A DNA stretch of 64,000 nucleotides from Triplophysa rosa (GCF_024868665.1 NC_079891.1:11899910-11963909), one strand, 5' to 3'; shown: positions 10,461 to 22,679, counted from the stretch's first letter. Notes: generated from the sequence alone by a model not told the origin. Made by a program: numbers and translations.

Positions 10461-13400
10461 CTAGTCCTTTGGGGACAGAAGAAGGATACAGTCTGATATG
10501 GGCCTGAAGAAGGTCTTCGTAGTTTTGTCACGTGTCACTTTGACCTCCATCTTCCTGACAACACCGTCCTTACTTGGGTGAGTTTTCATGACGATACCCA
10601 TTGGCCATTCATTCCTTTTATGCTGCTTTTCCTTTAGAAGAATGACATCTCCTTCCTTCAAGTTTGGTTTGCTGCATTGCCACTTCTGACGGCTTTGGAG
10701 TAGGTTGAGGTACTCTTTCTGCCATCTGGCCCAAAAAGTCTCAGCAAGGACTTGAACTCTCTTCCACTGATGTCCATACATGTCCGCTTTGGAGAAATCC
10801 CCAGGTGGACTTGGAATAGCCTTGGCTTTCTGGGTGAGTAAAGTCATGGGTGTCAAGATCAAGGGGGCTTCAGGATCTGAAGAAACTGGTACCAACGGCC
10901 TTGCATTGACAATAGCTGTGACTTCAGCCATAAACGTCGTCAGGATCTCATGAGTCGGTTTAGGATTTCCTGCTTGTAGGAGCATTGAGTCTAGAATGCT
11001 TCGTGAGATCCCTATCATACGCTCCCATGCGCCTCCCATGTGGGATGAGTGAGGAGGATTGAACACCCAGTAGCACTTCTGTTCACATAGGTAGTCATGT
11101 ACACTTGTCTCACCAGGCTTTGGAGGACTCAGCTTTAATTCCTTGGATGCACCAACAAAATTAGTCCCGCAATCTGACCTTAACTGTTTTGCTGGGCCCC
11201 TGGTTGCAAAAAATCTACGAAGAGCATTAATGAAACTTGAGGTGCTCAGAGCTTCAATAATTTCAATATGGATGGCTCTTATAGACATGCAAGTAAACAG
11301 GACTGCCCATCTCTTGCTGTTGGCTTGACCACCTCTAGTGCGGCGCGTTGTAACCTCCCATGGACCGAACACATCTAGGCCAACATAAGAAAATGGGGGG
11401 TTGATCTTTAGACGTTCAGCTGGCAGATCTGCCATGATTTGCTGCTCTGTTCTACCTCGAAGCTTTCTGCAGATCACACATTTGTGGAGGAAGCTGCTGA
11501 TTGATCTCTTAGCACCCACTAACTATAAACCACTTGCTCTCACAGCTCCCTCAGTGAAGTGTCTTCCTTTGTGCTTTACGGCTTCATGGTGATGGCGAAT
11601 GAGCAGTGTAGCAATGTGATGTTTACCTGGAATTAGAAGAGGATTGGCTTCTTGACTCAGCAGCTTTGATTCTGACAGACGTCCTCCTACCCGGAGTAAG
11701 CCTTTTTCGTCAATGATAGGATTTAGCTTGTAAAGGGAACTGTTGCGTGGTAGGTCTTGTTTTGTCTTGATGCATTTAATTTCTTCAGCATATTCTTTAC
11801 GCTGGACACATCCGATGATTGTATACTCTGCCTGAGTCAAGACTTCACCTGTTAGGCTTGCTTTGCAGAGGTGCCAACCTTTACAACCGTCAATATCCTT
11901 GTTTTTGAAACTCTGTGAGATGTGACGAAGGTAGGCCACTGTCTTGATGAGGGAGGACCACTTCGAGAATCTTTCAAACCGTGATGAACCTAAGCCATCC
12001 ATAGTAGTTCTGGTCACAAGCACTGTTACATTCTGTCTTATTTCAACATCTGACTCTGGGTCAATGAGTCCAAAAGGGCCTTTTACAGGAGAAAGAGTCT
12101 TAGGATCGAGAAGGAATTCTGGTCCAGAGAACCATGTGGTAATAGCGATTTTCTCTGCTGCCAGAGACCTTTAGCCATGGTCTGCAGGATTGTGCTCCGT
12201 GGGAACATACTTCCACTGTTCTGGTAGAGAAGATTGCTTTATTCTCTGTACCCGATTGTTCACGTACACATGTAATCTTCTGTGTTGGTTGTGGATGTAT
12301 CCCAGCACTACTTTGCTGTCACTGTAAAATGTGGTCCTGTCATTCTTCATCTTTAGTTCTTCGGTAAGAAGCTCAGACATCTCCACAGCAATCACTGCAG
12401 CACAGAGTTCCAATCTGGGAATGGTAAGCTCTGTTTTAGGGGCCAGTTTTGCCCTACCCATGACAAACCCGACTTCTTAATGTCCATCTTCGTGAATAAC
12501 CTTCAGGTAGGCTACTGCAGCTATAGCTTTCACTGAAGCGTCTGAGAACACACAAAGTTCAATGGAAATGGCTTGTGAGATGGAAAATGTAACATACATA
12601 CGTGGGACGTGCAGTGACTTGAGACTCTGTAGTGAATCGTGCCATCTTCTCCATTCATCATACATGTCTTGCGGCAAGGGAACATCCCACTCAAGGTTGC
12701 TGCTGGAAAGCTCTCTGAGAAGAAGTCTGCCTTTGATAGTTACCGGTACAAGCAGTCCAAGAGGATCAAACAAACTGTTAACTGTGGAGAGTACCCCATG
12801 GCGAGTGAAGGGCTTCTGCTCTTGTTAAACATCAAATGTGAATGTGTCTGATGTGGTGTTCCAACTCACACCCAAACTGCGCTTTACTGGTGGCTTATCT
12901 TTAGAAAGTTCAAGATCTTTGATTTCTTTGGCCCTGTCTTCTGGCGGAAAGGCATTTACTACTTCCACTTTGTTGGAAACAATCTTATGGAGACGTAGAT
13001 TAGACAAGGCGAGCATTTTTTGGGCTCTCTGTAGGACGTCAATAGCCTCAGCTTCAGTTGGGAAGGACTTTAATGCATCGTCCACATAGAAGTCATACTC
13101 TATAAAGTTTCGGGCGTCTATCCCTTATTCAGTTTCTGCTTCCTTTGCTGCCATTCTTAACCCATAAATGGCCACTGCTGGTGAGGGACTGTTACCAAAG
13201 ATGTGCACCCTCATCCTGTAGTCTACTACGTCTTTGGTCAGGTCGTTGTCCTCGTACCAGAGGAAGCGAAGGTAATCCCTGTGCTCTTCTGGAACAACAA
13301 AGCAGTAGAACATCTGCTTGATGTCAGCTGTTATGGCGACAGGGTCTTTCCTGAAATGGAGGAGTACACCTACAAGTGTGTTATTTAGGTCAGGCCCTGA

Positions 13401-13868
13401 CAGCAGCACGTCGTTAAGAGACACTCCATCAAACTGCGCACTAGAATCAAACACCACACGAATCTTCCCAGGCTTCTGTGGATGATAGACGCCAAAGTTA
13501 GGGAGATACCAGCTCTCTTTGAATCCTTCACGAGGTGGTGCACGCTCTGCATGTTTGTTATCGAGCATTTTCTGCATGAACTCAGTGAAGTGTGCCTTCA
13601 TGTCTGGCTTCTTGTCAAGCACACGTCGCAGGGATATAAGGCGTTTATAGGCGTAATGCCTGTTTTCAGGGAGTAAGCGTCTGGGGCTTCGAAATGGTAG
13701 TGGTGCAACCCAGTTGTTAGTGTCATCTTTGAAGAATCCTTCCATCTTTTTCAGAAAGATTGTGTCATCAACAGAGTATGCAAGCTGATTGTCCTCATTA
13801 GTGCGACAAAACACATTTGCTCCTAGAGTTTCAGCAGTTGAATTTGTACACGAGTTTGAAAACAGCAA
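10461..13868 (-). pseudogene. pol: BEL/Pao pol: RT, RNase H, integrase
   Basis: One reading frame covers the whole stretch on the minus strand. It is broken by five stops, at 13125-13127, 12825-12827, 12477-12479, 12171-12173 and 11523-11525. RT palm motifs are present (AITADIKQMFYCF near 13330; catalytic YVDD at 13077-13088). RNase H follows, with VFSDASV, RLELCAAV, FYSDSKVV and HNPAD carrying its acidic residues. Next come a zinc-binding H-H/C-C region (HHHEAVKHKG; CVICRKLRGR) and the integrase core (VGLDVFG, LRSDCGTNF, GGAWERMIG giving D, D, E). The C-terminal segment with WARWQKEYL resembles DUF5641. All catalytic residues I can check are intact, so only a few point changes silence the frame. 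It overlaps the protease frame at 13831-13868, offset by a frameshift. Confidence 0.9.
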
Positions 13869-14508
13869 ATGGATTTGAAACAGCTTTGGACTGGCTCAGA
13901 CTGAAGTCTTCTTTTACACTGAAGCGCTGGTCGCAATGAGTGAGGTAGCTTGGGCGTCCGTTGTCTAGCACATGCGTTTTTAGAACACTGACTTCATTCG
14001 GCTTGTGAGCGCTGCCAAGACACACGTCACCAACAATAACCCAGCCTAGTTCAAGTTTATGTGCAAATGGGTCATTGCGTCTGCCACTAATCTGCCTCCA
14101 TACTTTGTGAACACTGAGAAGGTTTCGTCCTATCAGCAGCAGAATGTCAGCATCTGTGTCAAGGGGCGGTATCTCAGTGGCTATTGCTCTCAAATGAGGG
14201 TGATGTAAAGCATCTTCGGCAGTAGGAATTTCTTCTCTATTGTTGGGGATTGCGTTGCTCTCTTTGAGTGTGGGAAGAGGAAAACTCACTTTTCCATCAA
14301 ATGACGTAACTACATAGTCACAAGCTCTTCTTCCAGTCACTTGCATTACACCAGCACAAGTTTTTAGTGTGTATGGTGAGGTTGTGCCTTGTATATTGAA
14401 TATGTCGAAAAACTCTGTCCTCGCAAGTGATTGGTTACTTTGATCGTCTATTATTGCGTACATCTTTCTGATGTTGTTTGGCTGATCCTTTGGGTAGACT
14501 TGCACCAA
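13831..14508 (-). pseudogene. pro: BEL aspartic protease region (DUF1758-like)
   Basis: This frame of 225 codons carries YAIIDDQSNQSLA near its start, a degenerate aspartic-protease active-site loop as seen in the DUF1758 region of BEL/Pao polyproteins. It also carries ILLLIGRNLL, matching the second structural motif, and an HKLELGWVIVGD segment typical of the region just before RT. Its frame differs from both the gag frame upstream (junction about 14575, upstream codons still readable in this frame to about 14577) and the pol frame downstream (junction about 13840-13868). At least two frameshifts therefore separate the parts of the original polyprotein. Confidence 0.85.
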
Positions 14509-14539
14509 GCAGATCTTGGAACAGGATTTCCCTGTGATC

Positions 14540-16282
14540 TCATTTCCACATACCTCTGTACATGTGGCGGTGACATCTTAAGTCTTGCACGTTTGCTTGC
14601 TCCCCGCCATGCTCTTTGGGGTATGAGGGAGGCTTAGACATCGACGGTGCCGGACCTGGGTGGAGAGCTGCCAGGTGTTTCTCGCTGTTGCACTCTTCAC
14701 ACTTAACTGTTACCTTACAGTCTTTGGCTTGGTGGTCGGTAGAGGCAAGACAGTGATAGCAGATGTTGTTGTCTTTGACCAACTTTTTCCTATCCTCAAG
14801 CAGCATAATCCTAAAACCCCTGCATCTTTTCAGTGGATGGGGTTTGTGATGTATGGGACACTGTCTTTTAATGTCTTCGACTGTCTTTCCTCCTTCTGAT
14901 ACTTCTATCTTGTGCACTGTAACTGATGGTTTTTGTGTGTAATTACCTGTTGGTTTTCCCTTTCTGCATGTAATTGTAGAATGGGTAGGTGAAAGGTAAA
15001 TTGTGGTAAAGCTCGGGTCATTCCTTGCCTTGGCCTGGCCTTTCACAAACTCCACGAAGAATGAAAAGGGTGGGAAGCTCACATTATGGTCTTCTTTAAA
15101 CTTTGTCCCTACCATAGTCCACTTTTCTTGAAGGTGAAAGGGCAGCTTCTCCACAATTTGACTTACTCCCCTGGCTGTATCAAGGTAACTTAAACCAGGT
15201 AAATATCCATCTAGTTTTGCAGCATGCAGTTCACACAGAAGATCGGACAGGTCGCGAAGCTTGTGAGGCTCCTTGCTGGAGAGCTTTGGGAAGGTTTGCA
15301 CTCTTGAAAACAGGGAATTTTCTATTGCTTCTGGTGAGCCGTAGCATTCTTCTAACCTTTTCCATATCATGTCCAGACCGGCAGGTGGGTGCTTTATATT
15401 AACTGCTTTTAACCTCTTAGCATGTTCAGAAGACTCTGGGCCCAACCACTTAACCAGAAGGTTCATTTCTTCACTGGCCGTAATACCAAGATCTCTGGTG
15501 GTAGTCTGGAATGTGGCTTTCCAGCTCAGGTAACTCTCTGGCTTATTGTCAAATTTAGTCAATCCTCCAGTTACTAGTTGACTCTTTGCTAAGAATCTGG
15601 CAAGATCACTGATTGTACTGTCGACATTATTTGAACTTGTCCTCCGCTGTGGTTGTAACAGGTTGTGAGAGGCTTGTTGCATTTCATCTTTTTGCTGCGG
15701 TCGCTTGGCGCCATCTGGAGGCCGATTCGGGTAGTGATTTGGTTCTTGTTTGGCATACAAAGGTGTGTACATTCGTGATTGTTTGAATTGTTCTTCTTGA
15801 TATGTCATTTCATGTTGAAATGTATTTCTGTTTTCCTGAGCCAGATCAGTGTAACTGTGTTTGTTTATGTATTCACTCACTTTTTATTCTGTAGTTGTTT
15901 GTAGCGGTAAGAAGCTCAGCTCTTCACCTTGCCCTGGAAGGGCATACTGAGCAGCAGCAGACTCCATCACCTCCGCTTTAGCCATGGCTGCATCTGCTTC
16001 TTTCTGAAGATTGAGTAAATCAAGAGTTGCCTCTAACCGTGCTTTTTTCACTTTAATATCCATCTCTTTCTCAGCATACGCTAATCTGGCTTTTGCGGCT
16101 TGAGCTTCTGCATGCGCGCGTGCTGCAGCCATGCTGACTCTGGTTGATGCTGATGACTTTGAAGATCCTGTTGATGATCTAACAGTCATTTTTCCTGACA
16201 ACCTTGAGGACTTTGCTGAGTTAGAGGAGCGCAACGATTTGATTTCCTCATTGTTTTGGGTTTCAGCTTCTGTTTTTTCCAT
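14540..16282 (-). pseudogene. gag: BEL gag (DUF1759-like) with zinc knuckles
   Basis: The frame starts at the ATG at 16282 with a Ser-rich, then Ala/Lys/Glu-rich, coiled-coil-like segment (AARAHAEAQAAKARLAYAE). A single in-frame stop at 15884-15886 interrupts it. It continues with the DUF1759 capsid-like region (KFDNKPESYLSWKATFQT; RLEECYGSPEAIENSLF; QIVEKLPFHLQEKW). Two cysteine clusters follow near the C-terminus (CPIHHKPHPLKRC; CYHCLASTDHQAKDC and CEEC). It then shifts frame around 14575 into the protease region. Apart from the stop and the frameshift, the protein reads cleanly, which agrees with a young insertion. Confidence 0.9.
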
Positions 16283-16378
16283 TATGATGGCTGAGTACGA
16301 CTGCAGAAGTTGAATGTGTTTTACTCAATTCCAGTAGTTTATTGTGCTCCCTCGCAGAGTGTTATGTTTTTACTGTAC

Positions 16379-16941
16379 TGTTGCACTCAATGTGACCCCG
16401 TGTCCTATATTGAGATTCACAGCCAGCTAAACTCTCTCTTGCATCACTTCCTCCAAGGAACAGACAGTTTGTTGTATTTGACCAGGATTTAATGCAAAAA
16501 AGTGTAAAACTAAAAGATACAAACACAAAAGAGTATTCAATAACTAAAAATCACAATCAACATAAAATAAATCGTAGAAAGTGCATGAAGGGGTTAACGC
16601 TAAATAGTCATACAGGATGAACATTTCCCCAAGACTTTACTATGCCATAACACGTTAACACAGATTAGCATCCATAAACACATTCTAGTTTACCTCAACA
16701 ATCACATACATCAAGTCTACTATTAAACTCAGAAACTTACTCATATTGCCACTCAAAGGAGTTTCAAACGATAGGAATGGCTTTAGAGAGAGAGAGAGAA
16801 GCAGCCCTCCATGTGCTTCTTGTCATTCTAGAAAACACTTGTTCTTCCCTTGCCACCCAGTAGCTAACTACTACAACAACTATAGAACTAACGCCCTCTG
16901 GAGGACTGGATAAACAGCAATATATTAACCGCTCCACTACA
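16379..16941 (-). repeat. BEL 5' LTR
   Basis: The partner of 9849-10409. The right flank, AGTAATGTCG, has no match at the left flank of the other LTR. Transcription would run toward lower coordinates. Confidence 0.92.
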
Positions 16942-17548
16942 AGTAATGTCGAATATGAGACCTACGCTATATCAGTCAACACACGAGATTGGCTACCTTA
17001 CAAAGTTCACACTGATGTAATATGTACAGAGTATCAATATTTTATGTATGAAAAGCATGTTAAATAATTATAAAAAAGTACTTACCTCAGCAAATAGCAC
17101 TGTTTTATTCATTCAGCAATCGCATTAGGTCCAGAGGAAAAAAGCCCGCTAAATTTTGTCACTAGATGTAGCAGCTAAAGGGGCATGTCTTGAAAGTTTG
17201 AAACATGAGACCGTTTATATTTTTCAAAATCAAAGCCGTTTTTTTTCAAAATCAAAGTTCCACTTCGAGCTTGTTTCATAAGATACATTTTTTTTATGAA
17301 AAAAAAACATAAAACTCTCAATGATAATCAGTTAAGAAGAAAAATATTTGATCAGATATAAAATGTATCAGTAATAAAATAAAGATAAAACAAAATAAAA
17401 GTTGAAAGGCTTTAAAACTGAAAAAAATAGTAAGTTGACAATTAATAAATAAATTAATTAATTATTTATGTGTGTGTGTGTTAAGATATTATGTGGAAGA
17501 TATTCCGTTACCCAGACACTGACTCACATTCAATATGGCACAGAGGTC
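16942..17548. other. AT-rich DNA without recognised features
   Basis: No open frame, TIR or RNA gene was recognised. There are poly-A/T tracts around 17220-17310 and a short GT run near 17470. Confidence 0.6.
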
Positions 17549-17556
17549 CTGTACAA

Positions 17557-17853
17557 CAGTGGTTCTCAAACTGGGAGCCGTGGCCCCCTGGGGGGCCCCA
17601 AGATGGATCCAGGGGGCCACAGATTTTGTGGCATTTTATGAAATATAGAAATTTATCATAGATTTTATGCAATCAAACATCTGAAAAATGACACCACCAA
17701 CCAAAATAATTGAGGTTCCAGCATTGTAAAACTGAATGTTTTTGGTTTAATTAAAATTCTAAATTTAAGATTATACGTCTTTATATGGGGGGCCGCAAAG
17801 CGATGCACTTAACACAAAGGTTGCCTTACAACGAAAATGTTTGAGAACCACTG
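17557..17853. mobile_element. hAT MITE, CAGTGGTTCTCAAA ends
   Basis: The ends CAGTGGTTCTCAAAC and the complement of TTTGAGAACCACTG form TIRs. The perfect 8-bp direct repeat CTGTACAA lies at 17549-17556 and 17854-17861. The body (297 bp) contains the typical GGGGGCC blocks and no gene. This is a non-autonomous hAT element. Confidence 0.93.
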
Positions 17854-17861
17854 CTGTACAA

Positions 17862-18513
17862 TACCATTCTCCCCTTCCCTCTGTTTATTAGGGGAATTTT
17901 CTGAGCTTATCTTTCCATCACACTACTTAAAATCAGTCTCTATAGCTTTAATCCTTGGTGTATTTTTTTTTCTTAGTAACAGGAAAACTAAACAATTATG
18001 AAATATTAATTGTTGAAAAAAAATGAAAATAAAAAAATATTTGAAAACATGGTCACTTCTTTTAACTTTCTTTAAGTTTGGGAATGTAAAATCTTGAATA
18101 TTGATTATGGTAGTTATGTTCATAAAACCCAGCTTTATTATTTGTCTTTTGTAAATATGAATTTAAATCTGGATGTTTAATATAATATTGATGCTTGTTA
18201 ATATGGGAAAAATATAGCTTTATTTAGCTCTCATGTTTAGAATTAGTAATACTACTGTATATACAAGCTAGAACTATCTAAAGCAAGTTTTCAGTCAGCT
18301 AACATTACATTACTTGTGAATTTAAATGTTAGGTAATCGGGATCTTTTTATTTTTTATTTCTTTCTTCTATGGGTTGTCTTCTATTTATTTCTCACTAAA
18401 GTAAAAAAAACATTTGCGATTAAGTGCCATGCTAAATCATTTTATTACAAAGTAAAACAAATTTGCTGCATTGTTAAAAGGTAACTCATTCTGAAAGTCT
18501 ATTTACCCTACCT
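17862..18513. other. AT-rich DNA without recognised features
   Basis: No coding potential or transposon end was recognised. Confidence 0.6.
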
Positions 18514-18935
18514 GTGCCCAAGTCTCTGATCTGTCCACCCCAACACTCAACCTTAACTGGCCCTAGTCAGTATGGCCATATCTCACCCAAAATGACGGCA
18601 GCAGTTGAGGACCATAGTCAGGCCGAATGTGGCAAAAGTGCCATTTCTCAGCCCGAATTGGGCCACATCTGCACAACCAAAGCCAAGCCGAATCTGGCAA
18701 CCATTGCTGGGCCAGAGCTGGCTTACTTTTGGTGAGCCACTGCCAGAACACAGCCGAGTGCGCCGACACTCGGCCGGAACTGGCCCGACTGCACTGGCTA
18801 CCGGGTTATTACCAAATGATGCAGCCATCAGTAAATTAGCTCTCAGCATTTCCACCATTCAGGCTGAGGGTTGCAGAAATAAGCTCCCGAAACGGTGTGT
18901 CATTTGGCAGTGCATGCCTGCGTTTTGCTGACAGT
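18514..18935. repeat. GC-rich degenerate repeat block
   Basis: A GC-rich island in AT-rich DNA. The words GCCGAATNTGGC, GCCCGAATTGGGCC and GGCCAGAGCTGGC recur about every 25-35 bases between 18600 and 18800. All frames stay partly open because of the composition. I take it as a degenerate minisatellite-like fish repeat rather than a gene. Confidence 0.45.
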
Positions 18936-19575
18936 GAGAGATGAATTCGCTGTGCAACCATCAGCAGCTCGTAGACTCTGGCTTGTTTGTTTTGTAATGA
19001 GGGCTACCGTGTGGTTGACGGTATATTGTGGCGTGCTGCTTGTTATGCTATGCTAATCTTCCTCCTGTCTCATGGATTCCATTCGTTAATGGTACAATCC
19101 GTCACAGCCCGGTGGATTAAACCCAGAATAATAAACAGATGTGGGTTATTAACATCAGTGCCTTTCTCAGATCAAAGGGTCACTTGAGAGAACTTGATTT
19201 TGACTCTGGACGGATTTGTATTAGTGAGTCAATGTTAAATCGTTGCATGATTGCTTAGACATGATAGCTTGAAGTCCCAGAGGGGAATGCATGAATTGTC
19301 ACTGCTGATAGCATTGTTCGCTTGCATGCACCCTCTGCATTGTTTCAGCACCCAACTCACTGAAATAAATTATGCAAATGAGGTAATGGTGCACATTACC
19401 TAAAATTTATTGCTGAACTCAATTTGCATGGCTTATTTTTCTCTGGCAGAAGATGCAACGGACTAGTGAAATGCTACACAGTTTTACGTGTTTAAAACAG
19501 TCATACAGTCGTCATTTAAAAAGTAAATTGGAACGAACCCACAAGTATTTACAACACATTTTGCTTATCTGTCTG
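18936..19575. other. No recognised features
   Basis: Mixed-composition DNA. I see no supported gene, TIR or tandem repeat. Confidence 0.5.
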
Positions 19576-19815
19576 TTAAAACACATGCGAGAGCGTATAT
19601 TCTCTGTCGAGTCCAAGTTGGTCGCAAAGCTCTCTCCATTTAGAAAACGCCACACCGATATTAATCCTTGTTTTATTTCTTCGTTTGTCCATAATCCTGC
19701 TTGCCTTATTTGGCCTACGTTTACGCTTTTTTTGGTTTCCTTTACTCGGCAAAGAGTAATCGTGATCCATAATAACAGAACAACAGATGCTGCGTCCCAG
19801 ATGCAGTATAACCAC
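19576..19815 (-). pseudogene. Short ORF with an RINIGVAFSKWREL motif
   Basis: A 79-codon minus-strand frame contains, after a basic stretch (KKRKRRPNKASRIMDKRRNK), the motif RINIGVAFSKWRELCDQLGL. From memory, versions of this motif (R-I-N-I-x-x-A-F-x-x-W-R-x-L) recur in many uncharacterised fish proteins that look transposon-associated. The frame stops soon after the motif and overlaps other frames, so only an exon-sized remnant is present. No transposase domain or terminal repeats were found around it. Confidence 0.3.
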
Positions 19816-19839
19816 TTCCGCATTTGCGTGTTGCCGTAG

Positions 19840-20815
19840 TTTCTATAACCGGAAACTGAGGCTAGTGCGGAGCAGCGGATATTAAGTCACTGATATGCGA
19901 TAAATACAAGGGACGGGCCATTATTTTAAATAGGAATTTCTATGGATTTGCACATTCTTAGGAACATTTGGGATAATGTAAATACACAACTGTATGAAAT
20001 ATATCACACTGTGCAAATGACTTTTAAATATTTCATAACAAAATTATTCAATTTTGTGGCTTTAAACCAAGTCATTTTATCTCTATAAATTTAATTTAAT
20101 TTAAAAAAAATGCGGTGCTTGATTTGGTTTGAATTTGTCCATTTTGCTGTGGCCTCTAAGGGATTTAGGAAACAATATGCCCTATCATACGCCCGACGCA
20201 GTTATCATTTTCAAGTCCAATGCCACGTTGTTTTAATAGCAAATTCGCTTGCGCTATTGATTGACTAAAACCTGGTTTAAATTCAATAGCGCAGTATATT
20301 TTAATATATTTAAAGGACGCATTAGTCATATGAGCCTATAGGCGGGTGCACAACACATGTACACTCTTCTTATTACACACACAGGGATGTGCAGCAGCAC
20401 ACAAACATGCCCAATTTTAAAAATGAAAGGATTACAATGTAACAGATTATTATTGTGTACATGAAGATAAAAAATCTGGCTTGTCCTGTAGATGGTCTGC
20501 TGCTGCCATTTTATCCTTGCGTATAAGCAGATGCATTTTCTCTCCGAAGAAGCGTTCAGTCTTTGCTCTTGCAAATTCCGGTATGTAAATAGCGAATCTG
20601 CCATGCCGCAAGAGCAACTGGCTCTTAATGGGAGATTAGAGTATAATTGGTTTATGGCACGTTATGCTGAAAACACACACAGGACTCATTAAGAGAATAG
20701 GTACAACCCTTTTGGACCATTGTTAAACTAGCAAAAATGGACACCGCCTAAGTGCACCTGCACCATACGCTTAGATCATTAAAATAGGGCCCAATTCAGT
20801 ACTTTTTTTACTCTA
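19840..20815. other. AT-rich DNA without recognised features
   Basis: Short open frames only. Nothing matches a family I recognise. Confidence 0.5.
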
Positions 20816-20818
20816 ACA

Positions 20819-20950
20819 CAGTGTTTCCCAATCCAGGTCCTGGAGTACCCCCAACACTGCACATTTTGATGTCACTATAATCTGACACAGGTCTTGGAGA
20901 CTTTACTAATGACCTGATAAATTTAAACAGGTGTGTTTTATTAGAGAGAT
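20819..20950. mobile_element. Partial hAT MITE, CAGTGTTTCCCAA end
   Basis: One end is clear: CAGTGTTTCCCAATCCAGG at 20819-20837, followed by the usual CCTGGAGTACCCCC block and an ACAGGTGTGTTTTATTAG segment. The opposite end is not present, so the copy is truncated. Confidence 0.55.
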
Positions 20951-21689
20951 ATGAAAATTATGCAGTGCTATATGCATTTTCTCCTTTAAAATGTATTTTC
21001 CTTTTTCTTCTAACCACACACAAATATACTACTATTTCTGCTATTATTTTATTTTACATTTAGCGTTGTCTGTCTCTGTTATCACGACCGACCAATTGAG
21101 AAGTGCTGGTTAAAGCTAATAAAGTGAACCATGCAAATAGCTGCCAGTGCGTACAGTATTTTTGTAAGACTTAGATTTTCTGTAAGCTTTTTAATGATCT
21201 AATGCACCAGGGGGATTTGTGTGGAGAATGATGCTTGGCTAGCTTTTAGGATAATAGGCTCATTTGACCGCTGATATTTCTAGTAATGGATGTGACAAAA
21301 TGTTAATGACACAAACTATTCAAAATTCTATAACATCTTTTTGCTTAGACCAAGTTTGTTTTTAATGGGATATGGATGCACAATTAAACATTAGTTTTGA
21401 TTCAATTACCACCTGAGTAATAGTGATCTAAACAGTCTGTTAATTCTTGTAAAATTACATCCAGATTTTATAGCTGTTTTGTCAATTTGCGGCCATAGTC
21501 AAATTCCTTTGTGCAATCAAATGTTTTCAATTATGTAAAGTGAAAATATAGACAGTTTTAATACAATATAAACCTTGCAAGCATCCATTAAAGCCAACAC
21601 AACATCTTTATTCAAAATATGTTGTTTCACCAGTTATCACCATTATTTTTTTCCCCCTAAATCAGTCAGTTTATAGATTTAACATCTCC
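20951..21689. other. AT-rich DNA up to a contig gap
   Basis: No features recognised. The segment ends at a single N (21690). Confidence 0.6.
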
Positions 21690-21690
21690 N

Positions 21691-22057
21691 CGTAGAAAGT
21701 GCATGAACGGGTTAACGCTAAATAGTCATACAGGATGAACATTTCCCCAAGACTTTACTATGCCATAACACGTTAACACAGATTAGCATCCATAAACACA
21801 TTCTAGTTTACCTCAACAATCACATACATCAAGTCTACTATTAAACTCAGAAACTTACTCATATTGCCACTCAAAAGAGTTTCAAACGATAGGAATGGCT
21901 TTAGAGAGAGAGAGAAGCAGCCCTCCATGTGCTTCTTGTCATTCTAGAAAACACTTGTTCTTCTCTTGCCACCCAGTAGCTAACTACTACAACAACTATA
22001 GAACTAACGCCCTCTGGAGGACTGGATAAACAGCAATATATTAACCGCTCCACTACA
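21691..22057 (-). repeat. Third, partial BEL LTR at a contig edge
   Basis: After the N at 21690 the sequence begins abruptly inside the LTR. It matches 10043-10409 base for base in length (367 bp) with about two or three substitutions. It ends at the same CACTACA. The right flank, GTCATTTTTACAGTG, is the CACTG MITE sequence that also flanks the left LTR at 9838-9848. Confidence 0.9.
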
Positions 22058-22675
22058 GTCATTTTTACAGTGTAATGACTATCTTTTGATAGTTGAAAAT
22101 GTCCTTGGGTGAGAACTATTTTACTGGTTATTACTCATTTTTTATCACAACATTTCATTAGTCCCTTTCCCATTAATGGACATGGCAACTAAAACAATTG
22201 TATAGTTGTTTCTATAATTTAGATATAATATAATTTACTATTTGTAGGTATGTTAGGGTAAACTTAAACTATTTTTCATTTTTCTACCAACATTTCTACC
22301 AAATTCCAAAAGCATAACGTTTTTGATTATTTTGCAGACAATTTGAAACCGGACTAAATAGTCAACATAACAAGATGTAATGTTTTCAAATCTTGAGTAG
22401 TGTAAAAACCATAATACATGTAGAAATTGGAAACGCTGATTAAAGGCAAAAGGCAAAGACGTCTCTTAATTTTTCCATGGTTTTACTTTTCTTAAAATAC
22501 AAGTGTTTTTAAATGAATATGAGTATACAATACATGTTCTGCAAATAAATGCAAGTAACAAAACAATATGGGAGTAGTTTACAGAATGAAACAAAAACGA
22601 TGTTCAACTTTTTTCTGAATGTGTTGTAATCACACCAATGACTAATTGCATGTACTTTTACTCTAAATATGTCCA
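22058..22675. repeat. Direct repeat copy B' (matches 8541-9171)
   Basis: Continues the second copy of the tandem unit after the LTR. It ends at the TTAA target site of the next MITE. Confidence 0.85.
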
Positions 22676-22679
22676 TTAA

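Larger units (their letters stand above)
9849..16941 (-). mobile_element. BEL/Pao LTR retrotransposon, nearly complete
   Basis: Two LTRs of 561 and 563 bp (9849-10409, 16379-16941) flank an internal region of 5.97 kb read on the minus strand. The gene order is gag, protease, reverse transcriptase, RNase H, integrase, as in BEL/Pao. A short purine run on the minus strand (AAACGGGGAG, complement of 10410-10419) sits directly before the 3' LTR and can serve as the polypurine tract. The LTRs differ at only a handful of sites, so the insertion is recent. Stops and frameshifts nevertheless break gag-pol. No simple 5-bp target duplication is visible: the left flank is TTTAC and the right flank AGTAA. 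Confidence 0.92.

Noticed and set aside
13203..14899. Plus-strand frames across the BEL element
   Set aside because: They are shadows of the minus-strand polyprotein, which has the recognised domains.
18514..18935. Long open frames in several phases as a coding gene
   Set aside because: The openness follows from the GC-rich repeated words, and three frames are open together, which is not how genes look.
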